From: Climacium dendroides
Lineage: Eukaryota > Streptophyta > Bryopsida > Hypnales > Climaciaceae
Direction of reading: 5' to 3'
DNA length: 64,000 nucleotides
Assembly: GCA_950106755.1 (NCBI GenBank)
Contig: OX467090.1
Coordinates: 7,192,001-7,256,000 of the forward strand
Positions 1-12,049 of the stretch are shown piece after piece (position 1 is the first letter of the stretch; every line of letters begins with the position of its first letter). The position numbers and the translations under genes are program-made. The notes under the pieces were generated by a model. The model was not told where the DNA came from and did not search any database. It saw only the letters and a program-made list of their open reading frames with translations.

Positions 1-937
1 CAAACTAAGATCAAATTAATAGAATATAATCCAATTATGTTTGTCATATAAAAACATTATAATACCTAATCTCATGAAGGCAAGCTCTTAGGTCAACATT
101 TTAAAATGAGCTTCATCTCCACCCATATTTTAATTGTTCTTTTCTCAAGCAATTGAAATAGTTTATGTAGTCTTGAATTATTGAAAAAAAATCCAGATTT
201 TGATAGAAGCAAAAGGGCCAAATTGTCATAGGGTAGAGAAGAGTGAGGCTTAGGAAGCTCTTTGCATAATGCAAAGAATAGTTGATAATTTTGGTGGTGC
301 ATAGTTAACATTGTATCTCAATCAAATATACCAAATTTCAATTTCAAAAAATTTAAACTCCATTTTAAGTGATTTAAAAAAATTATATTTTATGATTTTA
401 CATGATAGTCTATAAAAAATCATAGGTGATAAATTTTCAAAATCCAACCATATAGATATCCAATATCATGGTCAAATATAGACATAAATTAAGTATTTTT
501 TCTAAAACATTTGAAATTCTAAAATATTATAAATGAAATGTTTGAAATGTTGCAAAAACTTTTCTTCAATATTGCCTAATTTTTGGAGTATTTTTAAATT
601 ATAAAAAAAATTGCAAATAGTGACATTTTCAAGTGCCAATTTTTAAAACATTTATTTAATGATCAACATCAAGTCCTAAAGATGAAACAACCAAAAAAAG
701 ACTTGTAATATAAAAAACATCTATTAAGAAAAGACAAAACAAAAAGAAATAATAAAGTTGTTGCAATCAAAATAAGAAGAGTTGTGGTAGCTCACCCCTC
801 AAATTAACAACCTAAAGTGCCCAAATCCTAGAATATGGTTTTCAAATTGCCCAAACCATCAACATTGAAAAGTAAAGGATTCTAGTGATTTATTGCCAAA
901 TTTAACATTAACTAATGTACAATATTTTAGAAATACT
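1..937. other. AT-rich spacer without a gene
   Basis: Strongly AT-rich sequence with many A and T runs. The only open frame (minus, 93-311) is short, low in complexity and shows no family motif. I see no gene, RNA or clear repeat here. Confidence 0.5.
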
Positions 938-1770
938 ACTAGCGGTTGGAGCTTGCTATGCTACACATTCACCATTAGAATTTCATTAGAATTTTTTATG
1001 TATTAGATAGAATGCAGAGCAATAATTTCAATAAATCTTGAGATAAAAATTACTAAAATCTTTATATAATTTTTTTTAATAAATAAGCATATATTGAAAT
1101 AAAAAATAGAAAACTAATGAATGATGAATGAAATACATGCAATTATGAATACGGTAAAAGATACACATACATTAGAATGCATTGGAAATTTGACTCAATT
1201 GTTACAAACAATGGCAATCCAAATAGAAGAATTTAAAGGAAAAACTTGTAAATCTCAAAAGCTTTGTGAACAATTTAATTGTTGTGAAATCCAAAATCGG
1301 TTCAATCTAATAAATTTCTCAAATCATTTGGTAGTAGCAATAGGAAATTGAAATAAAAACCTCAAAGCTCACAAAAGCATAAAATCATAGAAATGTAAAA
1401 GAAGTATAAAGTCAAGACCATATTGATCCTCTTTAATATCAACTCAATTGCAATGACTATATTATTTCTATAATATCACCCTTTGTAAAAAGCGATATTA
1501 TAGAGGTGCTTGTGAACTGCTACTCTATTTCAGTAATATCACATTGTGTGAAAATACGATTTCTATGCCAGTTCTCAAAGGGAGGGGGCCTTTTTGAGGC
1601 CTCATTCCTTTCCTAATGTATGCATGATTGAAAATATTTTTATAAAACAATTAAAATAATTATTTTAAAGACTTATCGAAATCATTATCATGCATTCTAT
1701 TCAAATATATCAAATTTTTACTAATATGTGATGCAATGAATGCATAGCATAGCAAGCACAAGCCCCTAGT
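938..1770. mobile_element. TIR element (MITE-like), about 830 bp
   Basis: The left end (from 938, ACTAG then GCTTGCTATGCTA) and the reverse complement of the right end (to 1770) match at about 28 of 34 positions, so the two ends form imperfect terminal inverted repeats. The interior is AT-rich and carries a 10-bp stem around 1466-1505. A 76-codon frame at 1121-1351 resembles no transposase I know. I could not identify a target-site duplication (the flanking triplets are act and att), so the superfamily is open. Most likely a non-autonomous DNA transposon. Confidence 0.5.
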
Positions 1771-1971
1771 ATTAGTGGTAGCATTTGTGATATTACTGAG
1801 GGAGTTATGATTTTAATAGTATGATAAGAAACTCACTTTTTTAGGTGACGAGCCCAAATTTTTTAAAATAAATTTTAGGTGACATGTGGTGCAACAACAC
1901 ATGTTTTATGTCAACATTGATGTTATGTTGGACATTTAAGTTGACATAAGTTGACATAAGAACATAGGTGA

Positions 1972-2176
1972 CAAGCTAAGTACCCAAAGTATTAACAATA
2001 TTGAAAAATGGAGATTCTTAATTTTTCATCCAATGTTTTAGGTGATAAGCCTAAATCTATTTTAAAAAATTGGATGTTTATCACCTAAAACATGGATTTT
2101 AGGTGACATCCAATGTTTTAGGTGATAAATAGAGTGTACAAGCTAAGTACCTAAAGTACTAACAATATTGAAAAAT
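1972..2176. repeat. 38-bp direct repeat around a 16-bp inverted repeat
   Basis: Positions 1972-2009 and 2139-2176 are the same 38-bp sequence with two mismatches. Between them the 16-mer ATGTTTTAGGTGATAA occurs at 2033-2048, inverted at 2078-2093, and direct again at 2113-2128, so a perfect stem can form. No coding potential. Confidence 0.6.
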
Positions 2177-4566
2177 CCTCTTCAAGTTCAATTTCCACAC
2201 AATAATTAAAGTGAATTTTCAAAGTTTTGACTCTAGTGAATATCAATGCACTTGACACAAATTGGTACACTATGGTGTGCAAATACATAAGTGGTAATTT
2301 TTTGTTGCTTAGTTGCAATGTTGAAAAAAAATATTATAATATTTTGCATTTTTGAATGGATGATATAGTAAAAATTTACCCAATTGAATTTTAGAATTGT
2401 ATGATTGCAACACATTTAGATGAGTAATTAATGATTCCTCCATATTGTACACATTTATGACTACAAATAATTTCATCACTACCACCAAGATCACAATATA
2501 TGTGTTACACTACCTTAAAAAATGAAAAAGGCCATTATAAGAAATACTAGCCTTATTCTTTGTTACAATTGGAGTGACGTTATCATCTGTTATAACTTTT
2601 GAAGCACAAGTCCAATGAACATGAAATTTGTATTGGAGATGTCTAATTTGATAATAATCGGATCATTTTTTTTTAATTTTAAAAAATCATTTTATATTTA
2701 AAAGTCAATTTTGTTGATTTGTTACATTTTGAGATTTAGGGGTTTTTCACTATATTTGGAGTACCAAAATTGAATTATCTAAAGTTGAAATTTTTGTGGT
2801 CTATTTCCACACTAAGTGTACAAATGTCTACTTGGGGGGGTATAAAAATACATTCTCCAAGTCCATGCAAATAGGTTTCAATTTCATTTTTGGGGTGAAA
2901 TTTAATCACCATCAAGTCTTCACAAATGGTTAATTTTTAAGGGTTGATTGTTAATGATTTCCTATTATTATTAATTTATACCTCATTGTATCTATTTTCT
3001 ATGATAATATATCTTTTTTTCACATAGTATTGTTTCAATACTTGCAAGTAGTCTATAGTACTTGCAATGGTACTTTTAGCTGTCGAATTTTTCCAATCAA
3101 TAGCTATAATTTTTTACTATTTGGTACTCCCTAATACTCCTGATATTCCTTGTATTCCAGGTTAAAATCTAGATTTTGCTACAATGCTACAGAAAATGCA
3201 AGGTGTTTCTTGCAATGGTTCACAAATAAACTCCCTATTCTTATGAATATTGCTACAATAGGTGACATTATATATTGAAGTGTTGTTTGATTTATTTTCA
3301 GGGACCGATGCAAAAAGCCCAATTGCCCAAAAGCTCCCATTGGGCATGGGATTAAGATTGAACACACAAAATATGAATTTTTAAATGAAATATTTTAAAT
3401 AAAATGCCACTTGTTTGCTTTCATCTATTGTATTGAATGCAACATATATTATAATTTCATCCACATAATTTTTCATTCATTTACTATTACTAAACCCTAA
3501 TGACATTCCCTCAATTTTTTTTAATTAGAGGGAGTCATGGTAGCCACTATAATCTTCACCTAGTTGCCTGGCTAGTTGGAGAGGTACATGCTTGTTTTAC
3601 TCTGGCGATTTGGTGCAAAATTGCACCAAATTTTTTGGCCTAGTACCATGCCTATAGAAAAAAACATGAAAAAAATCCTATAAATTGCCAAAAAAAATTT
3701 AATTGAAAAAAATATTGGATGAAATCGCCAAATTGTAAATGAAAATAGAATTATGGATATGTCATACATGCTAATGTGATGTTTTCTATTCATTATGTGG
3801 ATGAATGTTGAAATTTGGAGCACTATGGCACTTCATAGAAAATGAAAAACAACAACCATGAGATAAATATTTCTAATGGTGGATTTGTGTACTGAAGTTA
3901 GACAACTCTAGTTGGACGACAAAGGTGCCGAAGTGCTTGGAGATAGATATCTTCCAACGATGGATTTATAAAATAGAGTTAGACAACTCTACTTAGATTA
4001 TTAGTGCACTGGAGTTAAACACAAGTGTACTGAAACTTGGAGTTAGATAACTCCAAGTTATTAGTAGAAGATTAAGATTTGAATATGGGATGATTTGAAT
4101 ATGATACAATTGGAGAAGTATAACTAGGAACTAACTTTAGTGAATGGTTTCAGATAGAACCAAAGATACAAAGTGAAAGGCAGTAAAGAAGTCCTAGTTT
4201 ATCTTTACTAGTTTATCTTAAAGACTAATAGTCTTTATTCGTAGTTTAATTCTTCTAAGCTCAAAGCACCTCCAAATGACTTGATGACTTGATGTCTTGA
4301 TGTCATTGATTTTGACAATGTGAGGCCTTGAATTGACACGTCCAAAGTGCACTCGAGTCTTCATCATCCTGGCCTGGCATGAGACTTCCAAATATTGTGA
4401 GGCTTGAGGGGAAAAAAATTGTAATTGAGCTGTGTGTTTCTTCATGTGTGTGTCTCTGTGTTATTGAACTGCGCAATCGATTGAACTCTGTCTCACTGAT
4501 CTATTTCTTTAGTTTTTATCATAATATTTCAGCATCCTTTAGAAAGTTTTTTCAAGCGAATGCGAG
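2177..4566. other. Spacer upstream of the SINA-like gene
   Basis: AT-rich, with no gene found. It holds a short palindrome at 4034-4059 (11-bp arms AACTTGGAGTT around a 4-base loop) and two copies of GTTAGACAACTCTA near 3897 and 3980. From about 4300 the base composition rises toward the downstream gene, so the promoter and 5' UTR probably lie here. I could not pick a TATA box with confidence. Confidence 0.4.
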
Positions 4567-6187
4567 ATGAGTTCGAGTACTTCTCACTCTGGCACAGAGA
4601 TGAGTGCAAGTGCTTCTCATTGTGGCACAGACTCGAATTCGAACGCACCAAATGCCTTTGCAGTTCAGGCGGAGATGGAATCGGACGACAAGACCCGTGT
4701 AACGAAAACTCACGTACCAACAAAGGCAGAGTTGCAAACTGCGCTGAAGAATTGGAGTGCGTCTTCGGTGATCAATCTCAATGCTGGGGAGTCTAAGAAT
4801 GAGTATAAGCATCCCGGGCTTCCACAGTGGAAGTGCATCATTTGCAGCGAACTTATCAACACGACTCCAGTGTACCAGGTAAGATCGATATCAGATGACG
4901 ATCGCAGCACACTTCATTTATTTTCAAGACCGTTTTGAATTGCAGAATCTCACATCAGAGGGCTTGATTTAGTTCAGTCCAACGTACATGATGCCCTTCA
5001 CCAGCGATCGACCCAAGAACAAATTTTAGTTGCAGATAGTAAATTTGCATGATGTAGCACTCAATTTCTTTAAGTTTGTTTGCAAGATTATTGTAGTAAA
5101 AGTGCCATTCCCTGGTCAGTAGAAATCCAGTATGGGACAATAATTTACAAGAGAAGCCACTATTTCTAGTTAATTTCAACCACAGGAGGCATTGATACAA
5201 GTAAACTGTAGTTCCACAAATACGCGCGTTTGTGCTGAAAAAACTGTTAACCTCGCGTACAATTGCCCATGTACGAGCTGTTCCAAGGCAAAATTATAAG
5301 CTCTCAGATATTTTAATTAGTTTTGTTAAACAAACTAGTTCCTTGACAAACTTGTAACCTCTTCTAAGTTTGCAGCGCCAACTAATTACTATTGAGCCCT
5401 CACTAGCAGGATACACAAATCATTTCTAAAGTGGAGTGCTTGAACAGCTACAGCTGATTAGTTGATCGAGCAGTAGAATTCTATCCCCTGTGCTGACAAG
5501 AGTTGCATTGTTTTCCAGTGCCAAACAGGGCACCTAGCATGCGATTCATGTTCCCAGACAGGCGTCAATTGTCTTTCATGTTCAAAGGCAGTCAGTCGCA
5601 TCAGGAATTTAGCAGTTGAAAACATGATCAAGTCTCTGGTGGTGACTTGCAAATTTGCCGAGTTGGGCTGCAGTGAAGTGATGAAGTTCAAGGAATTGGA
5701 GAAGTCCAAGCATGAGCATAGTTGCTCCTTCAAGCCTATGTTTTGCCCAATGCCTGGTTGCAAGCAGGCTGGTGTCAAGAACCTTCTTGCGGAACACTTG
5801 CTCTCTGAGCACAACATAAGCTCTCTCGTGGATGTGGGAGAATTGAAGTATTCCTATGGATGCCACTCATCCTATTATTCTACGGATTCTAAAGAATTTG
5901 ATTTGGATTCCTCGACTCCTTTGATAATGTTGAGGAATATGCATTTCCAAGAATTTCATCTTCTCCATCACCAAAGCACAACAATGGGGGATAAACTTGA
6001 AATTACATCCGTTGCAAAAAACTGCAAGCGGAGGTATGAACTCGTCGTGGAGGTCGGTGAAGAGGTCACATATGGCTACAAGGCTGCGTCCACATCCAAT
6101 ACTCAACCAACTGGCGGGCTACTCATTCCCCAACAGTCAGATGGTGGCACTCTAAAGAAGCGCTGCAAAGTTATTATGCCAAAATGA
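4567..6187 (+). CDS. SINAL: SINA-like (SIAH family) RING E3 ubiquitin-protein ligase
   Basis: Two exons, 4567-4878 and 5519-6187, separated by a 640-bp GT-AG intron, give 326 aa. RING-type E3 of the seven-in-absentia family, expected to pass ubiquitin from an E2 to bound substrates. After a Ser/Thr-rich N-terminus (1-75) a complete RING is seen: Cys90, Cys93, Cys105, His109, Cys112, Cys115, Cys122 and Cys125. The intron splits it between the first Cys pair and the CQTGH motif. A SIAH-type zinc finger follows (about 142-205, with CSEVMKF, HEHSC, CPMPGC and HLLSEH). The C-terminal TRAF-like half is short: only a FHLLHH and GDKLEITSV segment recalls the substrate-binding fold, and the tail is Lys-rich. 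The ATG at 4567 is the only in-frame start that yields a full RING. Family assignment is firm; the target is unknown. Could be one of the divergent plant SINA-like paralogues with a reduced substrate domain. Confidence 0.88.
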
Positions 6188-8356
6188 ACATAGTGTGATC
6201 TAGAAAGGAATCTGTGGACAGTAGAAAATCCGACTTGTGACACCAACTTACATTGTCTCATTTGACTTTGAAATCCTGAATTGAACTTGTCCACAAATTT
6301 CATTTAGGAAGCAGGTTTTGAAACTGACCTAGATAGTAGTGAAATGGCGGTATTTGATTTGCCAGTCTTGATGTGTTTCCTTGTGTCGTGTTCTAAAGGC
6401 CAGTGGTGGTATCTTGTTGCTTAAGCGACCTCCAAACAGACTGTGTCTATTATCTCAAGGATTTTTCGGAATCAACTTTTGAACTTTTTAAGTTTCGAAA
6501 TTCAGAGTCTAATTGCGTGAGCCATTGTGACATTTGCCAGATGTGGATTACCAGAAAGCAGTAAAGTGCTCCTTCATTTGCATTGAATGATGTGGCCGGA
6601 CCTTGACGATCAAGGCAATTGTGCTGATTTGCAAGTGCAGACTTTCCAGGACGATTCAGATTTTTGATAACCGCGGCCTTGATTGCCTCTAACGGAACAA
6701 AATGCCAATGAAATGACCTTTTCAACTTATTCCAAATTACCATGTTGGTTTCTATGCTCATTATCAGAATTCAACCATAAGATCTTGAAGATTGTGATTT
6801 GTTTGTTCTTCCCTCATAGAAAGCTAAAATTTCTGAAGTATCCAAATTTTTAGACTTCATCAGTGCACTTCAAACTTTAGGATGAGTTCGAACGCATATC
6901 TTCAAAACCAGAAATCTTCTGAAAGGAGTTGTACGTGCAACTAAGGTAGAAGGGCTAGCGATGGCTCTACTTCTTCCTCTCAACGTTTGAGTCTCTGCCA
7001 AATGAGTTTCAAATTCCTGCTTTGGAATAACAGGAATACTGGCAATAATGGAATTGAAAAATCATAGGAAACTAATCTTAGTTATTTCACAAAGAGCTAG
7101 CTAATGACGAAACGGATTACTCTTACGGCAACTGATGTATCTTGCTCAATAGGGCTAACCCCACGTTGGTGCAGATTCAATTCGCATGTTCTGGGAAGGC
7201 ATTGCAATGAAGGACATGCACCTTCTTGGTGAATCACGAGGTGATTATCGATCGGATTGGTTCACCACCTTATTTATTTGTATCTCTAGGCTTGGTTACA
7301 CAATTTACTCAGTGTGTGCAATGATTTATGTACATTTTTTTGCAGTATTATGTACATTTCTTTTCTTCACATTTATGCTGATTGAAATGAAAGGGAATAT
7401 ATGCATTCTTCCTTCCATGGTTTGGGCTGCAATCCTCGACGACTTCAAAGTATTTCACTGAGTCTTGGTCTGGGTTTAATTACCTTTCAATATTCTGTGC
7501 TATTAGATCTACCTGGGAGGCTGGGACTGATCAGGTTTTGTAGAAGTTCAGGTAGCTCACATCAGTCCTACGTCTCAATCACTATGAGTTTGCATAGTGG
7601 TGTGCGATTAGTTATACTTTGACGACCTAATGCATTCCTGGAGAATGTTTACCAAATAAGAGCATCCTCAGCCTTGAATTCTCCTCCACCTTGCATTGGA
7701 GATACCGGTGCTTTGTCTTGTAGTCCTCCACAAATTTGGTAAGGCTCTCATTGTGTTTCAGCCTCATTACTCCAAAAGGTGTTGGTGTGCGCCTCAACGC
7801 AGTCCTGGCATTGGAACCCCGAACCAGTTGACGCAACCATGCCTGCGTGTGTGTCAGAGAAGTTAATGCAGGATGCCTACGCGTCAGAGAAGTTAATGCA
7901 GGAGCAGCAATTTCGATTGCCTGCTAAAGGAAGCCACGAGGTTCTTATACGAAATGATCAACAGAAATGGCACTCGCTTGTACGTCGCCATTCCTTTCTG
8001 AAACATGAATCAATTCCATCTGAAAAATGTGGAAGTAAAGGAGGGTAGAAAGTACCTATTTCAGATAACTTAATCATTTCAGTCTGTATGATTTGGGAAA
8101 ATCATGGAGGAACTGATTCAAGGTGTGACAAAAAATAAGGTTGCCAAAGAATGTCAGAAAAAATTGAATTTGATCTCCTAGAATGAATATTTTATAGAAT
8201 ATAAAAGAGGATTTTTCATCCGGACCCATTTTGATTTTATAGACTCACCTATTCTGGTTACCTTTGACACTTTTTCCTAAGCCAAGAAAGAAGAGAGATG
8301 AATGGGCAAGAAGGTACAAACAAAGAATCTTTCTCAATAACCAATGCATTCATCTG
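6188..8356. other. Intergenic region 3' of the SINA-like gene
   Basis: Moderately AT-rich. The first few hundred bases are likely 3' UTR. Short open frames (for example 7186-7461 on + and 7627-7836 on -) show no firm family match. The minus frame at 7627-7836 has a faint gag-like pattern (RLKHNESLTKFVEDYKT) but is too short to call. Confidence 0.4.
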
Positions 8357-8645
8357 TTGTCTACAATAGGTCAACCTATGCAACCATTATAGGGGTCCTG
8401 TCTAAAATAGGTTCTTCTACCTTATGGTTGTGTGCTGTAAAATGAACCATCTCCTTTAAATGGACCCTAGCTTTAGGGGTAGAATGGAGATGAGGTGATC
8501 TTGTCTATAATAAGTTAGCCTATGTAACCATCATGGGGGGCCTGTCCAAAATAGGTTCTTCTACCTTATGGTTGTGTGCTATAAAATAGACCATCTCCTT
8601 CAAATGAACCCTAGCTTTAGGGGCAGAATGGAGATGAGGTGATCC
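8357..8645. repeat. 144-bp tandem duplication, two copies
   Basis: Copy one starts at 8357 (TTGTCTACAATAGG) and copy two at 8501 (TTGTCTATAATAAG). The copies share most positions, including AAAATAGGTTCTTCTACC and GAATGGAGATGAGGTGAT. Unit length is 144 bp. Both copies contain one end of the TIR element described next. Confidence 0.8.
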
Positions 8646-8980
8646 TTGAATGAACCACTTCAGCAATTGAATGCATTTAGGAAAATTTATTTTCTAATTG
8701 CACGAGTCTATCATAGTCTTTGAATTTGCACATCTCTTTATAAGTTACAAGTGGATCAATTTTGGGAGATCTATAGTTACAAATAGGTGCCTATGTCTTT
8801 GATTTTTGAATATTTATAAGTAATTTGAAAATGCTTAGAAAAATACCAAACCACGTGTGTTACTTTCCTTATCTATTTTTCTTTCTCTAAAAAATGATAT
8901 AAAAATACTCTTGTCCATGAAAACCTATGAAAAAAGGTGGACCAACCCTTAAATGGTCACCTTTAGAGCATACTACCATA
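8424..8980. mobile_element. TIR element, same family as 39014-39410
   Basis: The right end (to 8980, AGAGCATACTACCATA) is the reverse complement of the family terminus TATGGTAGTATGCTCT. The left end near 8424 has a diverged version (TATGGTTGTGTGCTGT). Reading the minus strand from 8980 down to about 8690, the sequence follows 39010-39260 in order (ACCATTTAAGGG, a TTTTTTCA stretch, GTGGTTT, ATCTCCCAAAA, ACTTGTAACTT). No transposase frame is present, so this is a non-autonomous copy, partly duplicated by the 144-bp tandem event. Confidence 0.55.
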
Positions 8981-9060
8981 TCCATGAGAATCAGATGATA
9001 GCATGCTACTATTATAGTAAACTTGCCTATGATAGGTAGATTGAGTGGTTTGTTTTGTTG

Positions 9061-9300
9061 CCATTACCAAAAAAATTTAGATTTTTTTCCAATACAGAGA
9101 CAAATGTGAGAAATGAAGGAAACAATTGAAATTATTTTTTGGACGAAGTATGAATTTGTTATAAATTTATGAAGTATGTAGTTCATTTGGTCCAAAAGAG
9201 TATGTAGACTACCCCAAATCAACAAAAAATGTATCCATGATGGTCATCTTACCACCTAAAGCAGTCACAACATTTTCTAACATGGCTACAAGATTTCTTA
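9061..9300 (+). repeat. Dispersed repeat shared with 39898-40130
   Basis: Same-strand similarity to 39898-40130, with matching blocks in order: caattgaaattat, gtgaatttgttgt versus atgaatttgttat, ccaaaagag versus cctaaaagag, tagactacccc versus cagactagtcc, catctt(a/t), and attttctaa(c/t)atgg. Old and diverged, with no coding potential. It lies next to a TIR-family copy at both loci. Confidence 0.5.
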
Positions 9301-11266
9301 ACATGGCCATGGCATGAAGGAATAAAATACAATAACTTTTTATGATGAGTTTACATGAGAAAGGAGTGAGTATCCTATGATAGTCACTAATAACTCTATA
9401 ACCATCTCCCAAGGCATGAATTAATAAGGCCACAAATCAACCTAATGTAGTCCAAACCCCATTTATTAAAAAAAGTTTGTCATGGGTTGATGTAAGACTC
9501 TAATGGGTAGTTCCCTAATTATGTACATGTCATGGGTGGTTTACCTATTATAGGCAAATTTACCTTACTTAGTATGTGAATGAGTGCATGTTGGTGGAGC
9601 AATTAGAGATTGTGACCGTTTGTAAGGCAAAGAAGAATTCTCTACATTTCTAGTTGTGTTTGCAAGCATTCTACTCTTTGGTAAGGCACTTTGCTCTAAA
9701 ACCAACTTTGTATCCTAAAAGTGAACATGACACAAAGGTACATTTTCTTCAATGTACCAACACTGTATTATATTGTACATTTCACGAGGTGGTCACTTTT
9801 AGTGACCATTATGTTTCAACTTTAAAAATTTGTAACTAATTCTATGAAGGTTCAAAAAATATGATACAACTTGGATTAATATAGATGCCAATTCCGTTTT
9901 TCTTCCTACGAAAAATTACCAAAAATTGTTTCAAGGAGTTTAGCTTCCCCCAAGAGGCAATCAATTCTTAAATAATCGCTTTAAGAACAGACTACCTTAG
10001 ACTTATAGAGGACAAAGGCAAAGGACATGACTATTGATAGCTATGTATAGCCTTGAAATCCTTAATAGAAACGAGTACAAATACAAGTACAAAAGATGTA
10101 TACATGTAGCACATTAAAATCCCATATCAATTGTACAACCCCATGTCAATCTCAAATTACAAATTAGGGATGGGGGGATGTTTAGAGTTTGGGTGAGTTT
10201 GGGGTTTGGATTTGGTTGGAGTTCGGGTTTGGAGGATTAAAAAAATATTTAATTTGGGTTTGGGGGTGGATTGAAAAGTTAAAAAATATATATATTTAAT
10301 TTAGGTGGAAAGGTGGGGTGAACCTTTGTCTCACTATCCACCCAAAAGACAGGTTACATAATTGCACCAAAGAAAGTACTTAATCTCAAGAAAGAAGCAT
10401 GGAGATTGAACTTTCAATAAGAGCCTGAATGTTTAAAAAGTTCAAAGACCAAACATGATGATTACCCAAGAAAATTGAAGCAAATGATCGCTTGTTGATA
10501 TACAGAGGTGGCTTCATCAGAGCTTTACAATTCTTTTGTTCTACATCAATTTTTCTATTGCATTTGCAAATTCTGATTGAATTGCATATTGCTTCAACAG
10601 CGTCATCTAGAATGTAAATGGAAAGAATGCCAAATTGTTTTGACAAGGCAATTATCTTATTCTACAAAGGAGCTTGAAGGGCACAAAAAAGGATCAATTT
10701 TTGTCATACAAGAGCCAAAAAGTGCCACACCTGCAAAGGTAATGTGGAAGGTGTTGTTAGCATTGGAGCAAATTTTCATTGCTTTTATGGGACCTAACCG
10801 GGATTTGTTATTATACCTCCATAGTCTAAGCTCCGCTTAGGTTGGCCTTAGATGGTATATGATGTTAAATAAACAAGCTCTTTAATTATACCAACCTTAA
10901 AAGTTAGATTGAAATTAGTATTATTCTTATCTTCAATTGGTGATTGGGATGCAATTTCAATTATGTAGTTAGTACAATAGGATTGAATTTTTTTTGTGGA
11001 TCTTATGATATATCTTGCCTTTCTTTTCCACCACCATCCAAATAAGACAACATATATCTCCACATTATTTTATTAACCTTAAAATGATAGAATTAGTCAT
11101 TCAATTTGCACAATTTTCTGTTTTCCCCCAACATGACAAACATGCAATTTTACATTATCTTCCTGAAATTAAAAGGATAAAATTAATCATTCAATTTGTG
11201 TTACTATGCGGAGTAGGGTTGCTAGCATGTGAGTCTAAAATCTTGAGTTCATGAGTCTACTTAGAA
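9301..11266. other. AT-rich spacer with a G/T-rich patch
   Basis: No gene recognised. Positions 10165-10330 are G/T-rich low-complexity sequence with many GGGTTTGG-like words and a GGGGGG run. Open frames at 10386-10646 (-) and 10577-10840 (+) overlap each other and match no family I know. Confidence 0.4.
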
Positions 11267-11312
11267 TTTTTTTTACACAAATTAAAAGGAATTCCATTGT
11301 AAAAGAAAAAGG

Positions 11313-11488
11313 ATACACTAGTAGAAAACGCAGAAATTCTGTTGTTTCGGTGACGTTGTTTTGGTCACCGAACAACAGATTTCTGCTGAAATTTACAGAA
11401 ATCTGTAAATTTCAGCAGAAATCTGTTGTTCGGTGACCAAAACAACGTCACCGAAACAACATAATTTCTGCGTTTTCTACTAGTGATA
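11313..11488. mobile_element. CACTA-type MITE, near-perfect palindrome with 3-bp TSD
   Basis: The element runs 11316-11485 (170 bp). It starts CACTAGTAGAAAACGC and ends with its reverse complement. The two 83-bp arms match at all but one position (near 11339 versus 11462) around a 4-base centre (AAAT). It is flanked on both sides by ATA (11313-11315 and 11486-11488), the 3-bp duplication typical of CACTA (En/Spm) elements. It has no coding capacity, so it would have been moved by a transposase elsewhere. Because it is a palindrome, both strands read the same short peptide, which explains the twin open frames there. It sits inside the LINE 3' UTR and is therefore younger than the LINE. Confidence 0.9.
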
Positions 11489-12049
11489 CAATGCCCAGCC
11501 ACAAGTGGCCAGGGGACAAACAAACTAGGATGACTCACAACTAACAAACAAAGGACAACAACTAACAAGCTCAAACGTCGGATATAACGTAGAGAGAGGC
11601 AAAGCCTCACATGGCCAACAGACAATGATGAGTGGGAGCCGCATAGCCTTCAATCCCCTCACGAGGGTTGAAAAATGAAGCCATCAATGGGCCCAAAGGA
11701 CCTCCATCAAGGTTGCTCACCAATCATACTAGCAAAAATGCCCTTCCTATATCTATGTTTGACGAATTTGTCGGTAAAGACCCCGTGAGTAATCTGTGCA
11801 AATTTCTTTGAGAAACAAACTTATGTCCATTTAGCCCGGCCGTAGTCAAGCATTCTAGTCCATATGTGGTGAATGAGGTGTTGCATTGTCCAAGGTTGAT
11901 TGTTGAAAATCATATCATTTCTTTAGGTCCAAAGTGACTACATGACTATGGTACAGAGCTCGAGCCATATTCTTTTGATCGGATTGAATTTATGAGGGAT
12001 TGAGACAGAGAACATTCTTTGCCTCTAGTTGAGAGGCCTCTACAGGCCC

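Noticed and set aside
7627..7836. Minus-strand frame with a gag-like pattern
   Set aside because: Too short, with no zinc knuckle or flanking retroelement domains, so similarity may be chance.
10165..10330. Interstitial telomere-like repeats
   Set aside because: G/T-rich words are irregular and not a TTTAGGG array.
11251..11625. Two opposite-strand open frames sharing one peptide (VVSVTLFWSPNNRFLLKF)
   Set aside because: The identity results from the palindromic MITE; it is not a protein gene.
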